From: Buxus sempervirens
Lineage: Eukaryota; Streptophyta; Magnoliopsida; Buxales; Buxaceae
Direction of reading: 5' to 3'
DNA length: 64,000 bases
Assembly (NCBI GenBank): GCA_947561395.2
Contig: OX387182.1
Location: 35,829,949-35,893,948, forward strand
Below are positions 45,649 through 55,557 of this stretch, piece after piece; position 1 is the stretch's first letter; each line of letters begins with the position of its first letter. A program made the translations under genes and the position numbers. The notes below the pieces were generated by a model that searched no databases, was not told the DNA's origin, and saw only the letters and a program-made list of their open reading frames with translations.

Positions 45649-45695
45649 ATAACAGATTCTAACACGTATTTTTCAGCGCGCCCGAGGTGCGCACA

Positions 45696-45716
45696 GCTTG
45701 GCGACTCCGCTAAGGA
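45696..45716 (+). promoter_or_regulatory. Primer-binding site of element II
   Basis: TGGCGACTCCGCTAAGGA begins at 45699, directly after the LTR end GTGCGCACA. It matches the tRNA-Arg-type PBS reported for Ogre elements. Confidence 0.8.
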
Positions 45717-47162
45717 TCGAACCCAAAATCTCTGGTTTGATCAAACCCGAAATCGCTAGGGGTTGACCCAACCCGGTTTGATTAGTTGGATTATAATGGG
45801 CTTATTCTTTGCACATGTGCACACACTTGCACATGCACACACACTCTCTTTGTACATATTCACACACTTGCACAAATTGGTTAAGAAAGATTTGCTGTCT
45901 TACTTAGTAAGTGTTGAATATATGCAAAAACATATTCTGGGGAGTTCTGTCATAAATGACGAGATAATTGCCTAAGGAAATTGGGTTTTAAGTGGGACCA
46001 CTGTGACCCCTCCAATTACCTAGGAACTCTCCTGGAACATTGTTTTGTGTACCAATTCATCACTTTACTATATGAGGCAGTGAAAATTCCTTCCCGTGCA
46101 CACATGTGCACTCACACACACTGTGGTTTGTTTACATGCTTTGATATAAATTGTGTGGGTTGACACGCGTGAGGGAGCCCACATGGGTGATCCGACTATA
46201 TGATTACCAAAACCTAGATCTCTCTAGCAGCCACCCTTCTTTATCGTATAAACAAATTTTGGGATGGTATTAACCTCACGCGCCCATGGCTTGCCAGGGA
46301 AAGCGAGGTAAAACATCCCCCCAGGTTTCTGGATTCCTATAGCGCCATTGGTCTCTTGCCGTGGTATGCGAGGGTCTAGTACTTGGCTCAGACCCTTGTA
46401 GGCATTTGTCTCGGGCTGGGTGCCCTTTTCCCACCTAATGTTCTGATACACCCTACTATTTGAATGTGATTGTGAATGATGAATGAAGAGGAATAAAATC
46501 AATTTAAAACTCAAGAGTCCATGAGGGGCAGCAACCCCCGCCTTTTGCATCAAATTGAGTAAGCCCTAGATCTTGGGCTACCTTAGCTCTAATTTAGGAA
46601 ACCAGCCTAACTTTGATCAGGGGAACTACCCCAGATCCATGCATCGAGTCCTGTGAGCCGTGGGCCTCGACCCATTGAGTCCACTGGAGGCACACTAAGT
46701 CTAGATTGGCCTTTTTGAGCAGATGAAAGCCGGCCAGATCAGACAAACAGATGAAAGCATGCCAGATCAGAACAGGGGCACACAGCCCTAGATCTAGGAA
46801 TTCAGCTCACCTGCCTTTGAAGCAATTTGTACCATTCTTTTGGGCTCCTAATAGCCCTAAAGATGAATTCTTTGCAGATTTTTATAAATTCATGTAAATT
46901 TCACCCTCGCTGGCAAGTTGTAAGTTTCGCTGTGGTCCGACAACAAAAGTAGATGAAAGAACAGATCAAAGACAAAAGGCTAATAAAGACTTGGGCGTGC
47001 TTCCTTACACAAGTATGTCTAGGAGTCGTGCCTTGATTGGCACCAACCTTTTTAGGACTATGCACACACTTTTGGGTGTGTTTTTGATATCTATCTGTTA
47101 ACACAGACACTCAGGATGGTAATATCACTTAACCTTCACTTTATTTGTGCAATGAAGAACAA
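45717..47162 (+). mobile_element. 5' UTR of element II
   Basis: Matches the 5' UTR of element III in reverse for most of its length. It has GTGCACACACTTGCACA runs (45815-45875, 46095-46125). The usual ORF1 does not follow; the sequence passes instead into a short gag-derived stretch. Confidence 0.7.
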
Positions 47163-47374
47163 GCCCATCTGTTGATGTAAACTTCGGATATTTCACATGG
47201 GATCTGCGGCATGACATTCAAGATCTGATTGATCAAGGTTTCTTGAAAAAACTTCTCGAGAAGCCAAGATCTATCGAAGGACGGGACATCTCTAACAAGT
47301 TAGCACAGCTTCGGACATTTGAGTCAGCCGTATTCCCGCAGGAAAGAGAAGATGATGACGAGGAAAGCACTTAA
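47163..47374 (+). pseudogene. Gag C-terminal fragment in element II (fossil)
   Basis: An open stretch of about 65 codons includes WDLRHDIQDLIDQGF, which matches WDLRHDIQDLIDQ near the end of gag in element III, then an acidic tail. It is the only protein-like remnant found in element II. Downstream sequence is 3' UTR. Confidence 0.6.
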
Positions 47375-48233
47375 AGGCTTCCTCCCATGGCATGCGACTC
47401 AATTCCAAGAACGTCGATTTGCATCGGCCACTCCTTGCATAGTTTGCTGCTCTGTTTTTGTTTATCTTTTCTTTTCTTTTCTTTTCAATTTAGAACTTGA
47501 TAACGTGTTTCTTATGCAAACTTATGAAATATTTTGGGAAATCACTAGAGTGTTGGACCACACCAAGGCATGATGGTGATCTCGGGACAAACTTGAACAA
47601 TCAAATTTGACAGATGGAATGTGCCAAACAGCACGAATTGTGCGGGTCTCGACCTATCCAAGGGATCCCCCGCACATTTGAAACCTACCTTGCCAAACAT
47701 TGGGGCAAGCTGTGATTGGAGACAGAAAAAGGAAAAGGGCAAGGTGCCCATACCAGTCGGAGGTCACTGACATGATCCAGGATCAATGATCCCAATGAAA
47801 TGATGAGAGGCGATTTTTGGCTAAGATACTTCAAATAAATTCCACTAGTCAAACATGTTGAGCTTGATCGTCTCATTTCTAACCCACGTTATGTCTAGCC
47901 ACCCCAAATTGGGGCAAAGTCAAAAGGCAAAGAAGAAAAGACAAAATGAATAAAGATGAGAATGGTTCTTAAGCCAGTTAATCGTGCAAATACAAGTAAG
48001 TGTTACCTTCTCTGCGAAAAGATAAAAGGCCATCCTTGGTTTTCTCCAAAAATCATCTAACAAAAGATGAAACCCTAGCAAGATACTTTGGGCCTAAAAA
48101 TTTCTTCCTCAACCCTACCATGTTCTATCCTCGAATTGGGGCATGAAGCTTCATGAAATTGGAGACACAAGAAAGACAAATGTGAAGATAGGGCGAAGTG
48201 AAGGAAACGAGAATGAGGAAAAGGAACTATGAC
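47375..48233 (+). mobile_element. Element II 3' UTR, first part
   Basis: Non-coding. The segment at 47905-48060 (CACCCCAAATTGGGGCAAAG and following) resembles 8195-8350 of element I, showing a common 3' UTR. Interrupted at its right end by LTR F2. Confidence 0.6.
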
Positions 48234-48393
48234 TGTAAAACCCCGATTTTTGCTAAAAATTATTTTATTTAAATTAATTATGTGTACGTATTAACTTAAG
48301 TAGCTGAGGGTGTATGTAGGGATTATGGTGGGTGAGCACACACGGAATCAAGGAATTTCAAAGGTTGTCGAGCGGCAATCTACATATGGAAGG

Positions 48394-48400
48394 TATAAAT
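48394..48400 (+). promoter_or_regulatory. TATA box of LTR F2
   Basis: TATAAAT about 160 bp into the LTR. Placement differs from F1, so this is tentative. Confidence 0.4.
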
Positions 48401-48949
48401 GCTTAAGGGAAATTAGGTTTTAGTTTTTGGAATACTCGTATACTCTCGTAACCGAAGAAGATTGGCGATTGCGGCTACTGATTGGCGATCTAGGTTTTCG
48501 TTGGGAAGAGAAGGGAACTATGAGAGATCCGACTGGGTTGTTGTGTCCGTGATCAAGGATTCAGAGGGTTTTTCCTCTTGCGACCGGAGGATCATCTGGG
48601 CGGCAATAGCAAACAGATGGACGACTGTTGGTGATCGGCCGTGGTTCGAGTATTATTGTTGCTGGGATATAAGCGTGCAAGAGGTGAGTAGCATCGTTTT
48701 AAAACTGGGTTTTTCGTATTTATTCGTGAGTTTGATCTGGATGATGCATGTGTGTTTTCTGGAAGAAGTTCGTCCGAGCATGAGTTCCTTTAGAACTGAA
48801 TGATGATAAATAAAAATGTGTTGGAATAATTTCAAAAGTAGTTTAAATGTCTTCTGGGGATATTAGGAGACTGGGAAAATTGTTATAGAGAGAAAAAGTC
48901 TGGCCAGTCGTGTAGATCGGGAAATAACAGAGAGTCGAAAATCCAGATT

Positions 48950-49205
48950 AGTATCCGCCGAGTTGGCGCTAACTGGCACCAACTGAAGGTAGTGGGCGCA
49001 AGGTTTATTTTTCCTATCCGCTGAGCTTGCATCTATTTCGCGCCTAGCTCGCGCGTACTTAAATTTATATCCGCGCATTTCGCGCGAAGCGTGCGCGATG
49101 TTCACGCTTATCTCGCGCCCACTCAATTTAAGTAGGCGCATACCATTTTTTTTAACAAGCGACCTATCCGCCGACCTCGCGCCTAGCGCAGGAAGTCAGC
49201 GCATG
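48950..49205. repeat. CpG-rich block in LTR F2
   Basis: Units such as TTCGCGCCTAGCTCGCGCGT and TCGCGCCCACTC; the counterpart of 29325-29590 with many CpG sites changed. Confidence 0.72.
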
Positions 49206-49806
49206 GTCCTAAAATTTGCTGATGTAGAGTTTTGACCCAATTAAGCTGGTTTTGATGATTCTGAGGGTTCGAGCACTTGAATAATGATTTGTTTAGGACT
49301 TTAGAAACATTATTCCCTATTAAATTTTCTTTGAGAATAGAAGTGGAAATTCTGGAAATCTTTAGAAGCATCCAAGATTATTTCGAAAGGGCTAATGATA
49401 GATGATCTCATTGTACCTAACCCTAGGTGTCCCTGACTTAGTTCCTGTTATTATATATTGTACTTGAATGCGAATTTACTTCATCTGATCTTTACTTGAT
49501 TGCAAGTTTCTGAAATGTATTGCAAAGAATTCTTTTGGTGTGAGTAAAGGGTTTTATTACCAATGAACATGTGTTGTGAGTTGTGGATAACTGCTGGAGA
49601 TACTTGAGGTACTGTTTTGGTCCAGAGGGACATGAGGTGAACTGGTTGAGTTATACATGATGATTGAACGTGTTGTTTTGTTTTACGTTGGTTTACTGTT
49701 TTGGTTTAGCTTGTCCTGGATCCATGCTTAAGCTTAGTAATGTAATGTTATTGTTGGTTGTTGAAATTGCATGGCCTTGTGTGTTGCCACGACCAGTGTA
49801 GAGCAG

Positions 49807-49926
49807 CCAGAAACCCTGAGTAGGCCTGGTTGTCAATGCTGAAACCCGGGGAATAGGCCGGCATTGGATGACGAAACTCTGAGTCGGCCGTCATTTCAAA
49901 GTTTCCGAAACCCTGAGTAGGCCAGA
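49807..49926 (+). repeat. Stem-loop array with invariant loop, LTR F2
   Basis: The four hairpins of LTR F1 in the same order (sense strand): CCAG/CTGG, AATGCTG/CGGCATT, ATGACG/CGTCAT and TCCG/CAGA (one mismatch), with loops AAACCCTGAGTAGGC, AAACCCGGGGAATAGGC, AAACTCTGAGTCGGC and AAACCCTGAGTAGGC. The second stem holds a G-T pair that would still pair in RNA. Confidence 0.88.
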
Positions 49927-50162
49927 ACTGTGTACATGGAGGTGTGGAGTGTCTACTTGGCATGTTTAATTTATCAACTTAACAATAGTCATGACATTGA
50001 CCAATCGATGTGTTGTCGTATTGAATTGAAATGTGATTAGAAACGATTATTGGTTTTGGATTTAAACTTGGAAATTGTCTTAGTTGTTTAATCATACTGG
50101 ATGTTTATCGATGCATAATTTGAACTGCGGTTAACTATTTCTGCATGCATATGCTACTCGCT

Positions 50163-50216
50163 GAGATATTCGTATCTCACTCTGTTGTTTTTGTTTTGTT
50201 TTTCAGATACTCGAGG
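50163..50216 (+). promoter_or_regulatory. Hairpin plus polypyrimidine-CAG module, LTR F2
   Basis: GAGATA-TTCG-TATCTC (50163-50178), then a T/G-rich tract ending TTTTTCAG at 50216, about 317 bp before the LTR end. Confidence 0.55.
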
Positions 50217-50538
50217 TAAGGTGACTATTGGGGTAGATCCGACTAAGACTTATAGGGAGGAAGACTACTATTACATCCCTTAGACTTGTAGGTTATTTTG
50301 AATTGAACTTTGAATAAATTGAATGATTGAGGTGTAATAAAGACCATTGAGGTTGTGCCATTTGAATCTTAGTTAAGTTTTGAATATTGAATTCTTAGAT
50401 AAAGTATGAATGTGCACTCTGATATGTTTTAGTTAGGTGATTATCCAGCGATCACAAATGATTAAGATCCTTACCTAACACTCTGTGAGACTTGTTATAT
50501 CTTTATTGAACAACACGGATCCGGGGCGTTACAATAAC

Positions 50539-51530
50539 AATCCCTTGAAAAAAAGGCAAAAACAAGAACTAGGGCAAACCCCCAATAGAAAAGTCAAAGA
50601 TTGGGATAAAGAACCCAAGAAAGAAAGAAGAAAAGAAAAGAACAAAGATGAAAAAGAAGGAAAAACTACCTTGCAAAGTTGGGCACAAAGTTGAGGAGAC
50701 AAAAGATGAAGCAAGCCCTAACAAGAAAAATGGATATAACATGGCCCTTACCCCACTCATCAATTTTAAGCCTCTATACCATTTCTTTTGGATCCTTGAA
50801 CCCAGCCTACGTTTCATCCTATTATGAAGTCCTTACTGATTACAGAGAATGTAACACTGAATCTCAGACTAACTGGCAATGACGGAACCAAAAGGACAAA
50901 AGAACTTTGGCTAGACATAATGGTTATCCATAGAATGAAGCTATATAGGGTTTGAGCTTGTTTATCCTTCATTTCTGAACACTAGAACCAAAGCGTACAT
51001 TTTGTCCTACTGATTAGTGCTCTCTGATCGTTAGATCATGATCCGTGGAAATTGACAGGACCCTCAGATTGGGCCAAGACACTGAACCTGAGAGAAAGAA
51101 TCAATTGAGAGAAAAACCATTCCATAACCCTTAGACAAGGGTGGGGAAAGAAAAAACAAGAGAGGAAGGCAAAAGAGCTGGGGAAAGGGTAGTGCCAAAG
51201 AAACCCCCTGGACCAAAACAATTCCCCTCATTTCAACCCGGGGCATGCTATTGAAGAAAATGTTGAGACCCTCGCAGGGAGTGCCGGGAGGAATCACTTC
51301 ATAAGTCTAAATAAAATTGTTAGGTGACTTACCAAAAGATTACTGGTCTTGTCGTGGACCAACTTCAAAGAGGAAACTCCAAACTCCTAATGAATTCACA
51401 AGAGATTTTAATCAAAAATAAATTGCTTGAATTTACATGTAATTTTTATAATAAACAGATGAAGTCCAATTGACTGAACTCCACATGAACTTTTGTAGGT
51501 ACTGACAAAACCTGAAACAGACAGACAAAG
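50539..51530 (+). mobile_element. Element II 3' UTR, middle part
   Basis: A non-coding, A/G-rich 1 kb between LTRs F2 and B4. It shares short blocks with 8400-9100 of element I (for example the ATTTCATCCT and ACAGAG contexts). No gene seen. Confidence 0.55.
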
Positions 51531-52564
51531 CCACCTGTGCGCGCTTAGGGAACGCGGCACGGGAAAATTCAGAGTTGCCATCGCCTGATGGGGTGCAGGC
51601 GGACACCTGGGTGCCTAATCTTGTCTATTGGTCTGGTCTGCGGCTTGAGATCCTGAGAAAGGTCTCGGTTGCGGTCTGGGGAAGTCCGTAGACACCCCAG
51701 ACCACCCAGTCGGATGACGGGTTCCGTGGGTTCCCTGGTTTGAGTCAAATTACTGTGGTTTCTCACCCGATTCCTAATCTGATATGCAACTTGGTTAAAT
51801 CTGGCGGGACTACCTGAATGGTGTGGGTCCCTTTAATTGATTTTATCTTGCTTAATTTAGGTGATCTGAGTATGACTAGGTGGGCCCTGTTGGAAGGCCA
51901 ACGGTGTCCCTGGTGGGCTTGGTTAAGCCCACAAATCCCTTGGTGGGCCTCAGTCTAACCTGAGAGGCCCTTTGGGTTCAGGTTTAGTGAATTGATTTTA
52001 TCTTAGGTTTTAATTTAAAGATTTAAGTGGCTTTCATGCAAAACATGGGTCGGCATTGGTTTGCGGGCCCTTAGGTGGGCCCCCATGATGGTTGTCAAAG
52101 TATTTTTAGGTTATCTTGTTTAAATTTGCCAAAGTGAGCTGGACATTGGGCTTGGGGCCCGTAGTCCAAATTTGGGCTTGAAAGCCCAGTTCCTTGAGGC
52201 TTAAGGTTTGCACCCTTCCTTGGTTTAGTTGCTGGGCTTTAGCGGGCCCGATAGGCCCTAGCCTTGGGTCTCGGCCAAACCATGTCATCCATCACACATT
52301 ACACACATCAAGTTTGGGTGGGTCGCATTGGGTTTGGCCCACCCAGTTCGATCCATCTATTTTTTCTCAACTTGCTTATTTGCATGCATTAGGGTTTATT
52401 GGGTTTGGTGGGCTCCGTTGGAGGGCTCACTAATTGTTCCAAATTGGACAGGTGGTCCAGGCCCTATGTTGGGTTTCCGGGTCACTATTGGTTTGCTTGG
52501 TTTGGTGGAAATATCATTCAAATTCGACAAGAACCGGAGAAAACCAAAATTGGCATTTTTACCA

Positions 52565-52631
52565 TGTAGCTGACATTACTTGTCGGCTACACACAAGTCC
52601 TAGGTGATTCGACCTGAGTTGTCGGATCACC
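52565..52631 (-). repeat. Two palindromes in the 3' part of LTR B4
   Basis: GTAGCTGACA/TGTCGGCTAC (52565-52590) and GGTGATTCGAC/GTCGGATCACC (52603-52631), the counterparts of 18157-18185 and 18119-18145. Confidence 0.7.
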
Positions 52632-53163
52632 TCAAAATTGCCTTTTTCGAGTCTCTGCAATTGGGGTAGTTTCATGGGCTTCTTAGGGGCTTTCTACAAG
52701 TCATGTGGGCCCTTGGGCAGGCCCACATTGGTTCTGATATGGGGGAGAGGCCTTCACTTTGGTTTCCTTTGTGATCTCCAGCAAAGACACAAAGAAAAGG
52801 GGGCATGGGAGTTGCTGCTCCCCCTTTACTCTTCTCAGCAATACAACAGCAGCAAGGTATGGGTCTTTGCACCCCTACCTGGGTATTACACCACCAGCAA
52901 GTAACAATCCAAGTCTACCAATTGGGCACTCATGCTGCCCCATTCTGACACAAGCACCCAAGCTACACTGCCGGGGAACAGCAACAACACAAGAGATAAA
53001 AAAAAAAACAGCAAATAATGTGCATAAGTTGATCATACGAAAACCAACATGCACTCCAAGATGAGGGGACCATGCATTCGTAGGTTGGCAAAATAGTGAA
53101 CAAAGCGAAGGCACACCAGGAGGCATTAATGCACGTAAGAAACAACACTTGGATGGGCATAAA

Positions 53164-53178
53164 GGGGGGGGGGGGGGG
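53164..53178. repeat. 15-G homopolymer in LTR B4
   Basis: One of three long G runs in this LTR; the others are 56253-56268 (16 G) and 56610-56622 (13 G). Confidence 0.9.
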
Positions 53179-54654
53179 ATGATGGTGATTAGTAAGCATG
53201 CTCACATGTATACAAAAACACAGCAAATGGTAAAGGAGGTTGAGGGGTGATGGAGGCGTGCTTAGCCACGTAAAAAAAAACCACATGTTATGTGAAAAGG
53301 AACCAAAGGCTTGCTGTAGACAAAGGGGACAGCAACCTTGAAATTGAGCTTTTGTGGGGTTTGATTGCTACCAGGATGAAAGGTGCTGCTGCTGGCTTCA
53401 GCAGCAGCTTATTTAAACAATGACAGTGGATTATGTGCGCACCTGATTTCGGTCGCACGACGAGGCGCATGCAAAACAATGCGTGCCTCGGGATTGTTTG
53501 GAGTCGCCACTGCCTAATAGGGTGCAGGCAGACACCTGGGTGCCTATTTTTGTCTATTAAGGCTTGGTCTGCAGCTAGAGATTCTAAGCAAATTCTCAGT
53601 TGCGGTCTGGGGAAGTCCGTAGACACCCCAATCCACCCCGTCGAATGACAGGTCCCATGGTTTCCTGGTTTTGAGTCAACTCAGTTGGTTTCACCCGATT
53701 CCTATTCCAGCATGCACAGTTTTGGTTAAGTCTGGCGGAACCGCCAAAGTGGTGTGGGTCCCTTTACTGATTTTATCTTCTTAGCTTAAAGTGAAGTGAG
53801 TCTGATTGGGTGGCCCCGTTGGAGGGCCCACGGATTCCTTGGTGGGCCAAGTGTGGTCCACATGTTCCCTTGGTGGGCCTCAGTCTAAGCCTGCGAGGCC
53901 CTTTGGACTTTGGTTCAATGAGTTGGTTTTATCTTGAAATTCTAGTTTGATTATTCAAGCGGATTTTCATGCCAAAGTGGGCCGATTTGGTTCGCGGGCC
54001 CATTGGGTGGGCCACACATGGTAGCCAAGTGATTTATTGGATTTATCTTGATTAAATTTCAAAAATGGGCCATGCCTTGGGCTTGGGGCCCTTTACCTGG
54101 GCTTGGGCTTGAAAGCCCAAGACTTCTTGAGTTAGGGTTAGAAACCCTAATTTTATTTAGTGAGTGGGCTTGGTGGGCCCGACAGGCCCCACCCTTGGTC
54201 TCGGCCAAACCACAATCTTAAATTAAACATGCATGCCCCAAGCTAGGCTTCGGTGGGCCTCCAATGGGTTTGGCCCACTCAATTCTTTTTAATTATCTTA
54301 TTTAAGCATAATTGGATGGTTCGGGCAGGGTGGGCCCCGTTGGAAGGCCCACTGGAAATCAAGTTAGACCGGGTGGTCTGAGTCACCCGGAAACCCTATT
54401 GGTTCATTGGGTTCTATTTGAAAATATCACCCACAGCTAGCAAAATCACAGAATATACAGAAATCACAAATCACAAAAATACAGGGGAGATCGGCTCACT
54501 ATTCTGGGTTCGCTCTGCCCACAGGGGCCCCAGGTCCCTCCCTGCACCAAGGAACGAGTTGGACGCGTGGCAAACAACTGGGTTCCCTCCGCCCACAGTA
54601 TGAGGGTATTCTCGGGTTTTCAAAAAAAAACAAGCAAATCGGCATTAAAAGGGG

Positions 54655-54845
54655 GTGCACTGACCTCAGGTGCTCGGTGCGAGGTCAGCGCGAGCCCGGC
54701 GGACCGAAAATAGTGAAAAAAAGCACCCGCGTGCGCGCTCAACGTGAGCTCGGCGGAGGCAAAAATGCTCCGTGCAAGCACCGCGCGAGCTCCGCGCAAG
54801 CACCACGCGAGTTCGGTGTGAGCTCAGCGCATACCCTTGACCAAC
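54655..54845. repeat. CpG-rich block in LTR B5
   Basis: Units GGTCAGCGCGAGC, GTGAGCTCGGCGG and GCGCGAGCTCCGCGC. The core closely resembles the block of LTR F1, although F is a Tekay family and B an Ogre/Tat family. Confidence 0.72.
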
Positions 54846-55549
54846 CCCGATTCTCTGTTTCTTGCTCAAACTCCATGAATGTCTGGTTTTTAACCTCTGT
54901 AACAGCTTTCTGGTGATCCTTAGGCTCCCAAAAGACACCTGAACACACTTAGAAATTAATCTAACCTAACTACTCATCACGACTCAAATCTCTTCACAAA
55001 CCACCGAATCCGAAAACAAAATACTAACAGGACTAAAGAAGGGAACTAATGAAGGGAAGAGGGGTTTACGTCAGGGTACAAGAGATGAAGCGACCATGGG
55101 GGAACATGCTCCCCCTCCGAATCCAACAAGCCAGAACATCAAATAACACGCTAGAAAAGAAATGGGAAGCCCGATTTATATATGTTAAACCAAAATAGGG
55201 AGAGCTCACCTTAGGCTTTTAAGCCTTCGTAGAGTCTGCATGAGGCCTCCTTGGAGTGCATGAGCAGCTGCTGGAGCCTCCTTCTTCTTGCACCAACAGC
55301 AAGTCTCCTTCGGGTTTGTCGAGGAAGAAGAGGAAGGGAGAGACCAAGGGTGGAAAGGCTTCGAGTGATGTGGGGTGGTTGGGGAAGCAAGGAGTGGCAA
55401 AGGAAGCTGGGTTCCGTAACTAGAACCAAGCAAGGAAGGGAATGACGGGGTTGTCGCCGGCGACCAAGGAACCGACGAAGGAAGAGCCGAACCAAGAAAG
55501 AAGCCTCTGAAAAAAGAGCCGAAAATCCTGAACAAGAATGAGGCTGCTG

Positions 55550-55557
55550 TATTTATA
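55550..55557 (-). promoter_or_regulatory. TATA box of LTR B5
   Basis: Minus-strand TATAAATA just downstream of two GC-rich dyads. Confidence 0.6.

Larger units (their letters stand above)
11750..45695 (+). mobile_element. 5' LTR of element II, split by LTR B1 and element III
   Basis: The pieces 11750-11847, 18704-20575 and 45417-45695 form one LTR collinear with the 3' LTR at 60131-62340 (about 2249 versus 2210 bp). The first break holds B1 with duplication GACCT, the second holds element III with duplication GCAAC. It carries a GA-rich array (19149-19337), a TATA box (19360-19367) and a U5 ending GCCCGAGGTGCGCACA, directly followed by the PBS. Confidence 0.9.
48234..50533 (+). mobile_element. 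Solo LTR F2, Tekay-like family F
   Basis: Starts TGTAAAACCCCGATTTTTG, ends GGATCCGGGGCGTTACA; 2300 bp. The flanking 5-mers ATGAC (48229-48233) and ATAAC (50534-50538) are a near-perfect duplication. Collinear with LTR F1. TATA box 48394-48400, CpG-rich block 48950-49205, stem-loop array 49807-49926, hairpin plus CAG 50163-50216. No coding region; solo. Confidence 0.92.

Noticed and set aside
45696-45716. Possible tRNA gene end at the PBS
   Set aside because: Only the complement of a tRNA 3' end is present; there is no cloverleaf upstream or downstream.
47319-47573. Open frame of 84 codons starting in element II
   Set aside because: It overlaps the gag-derived stretch in another frame and continues into 3' UTR without any motif.
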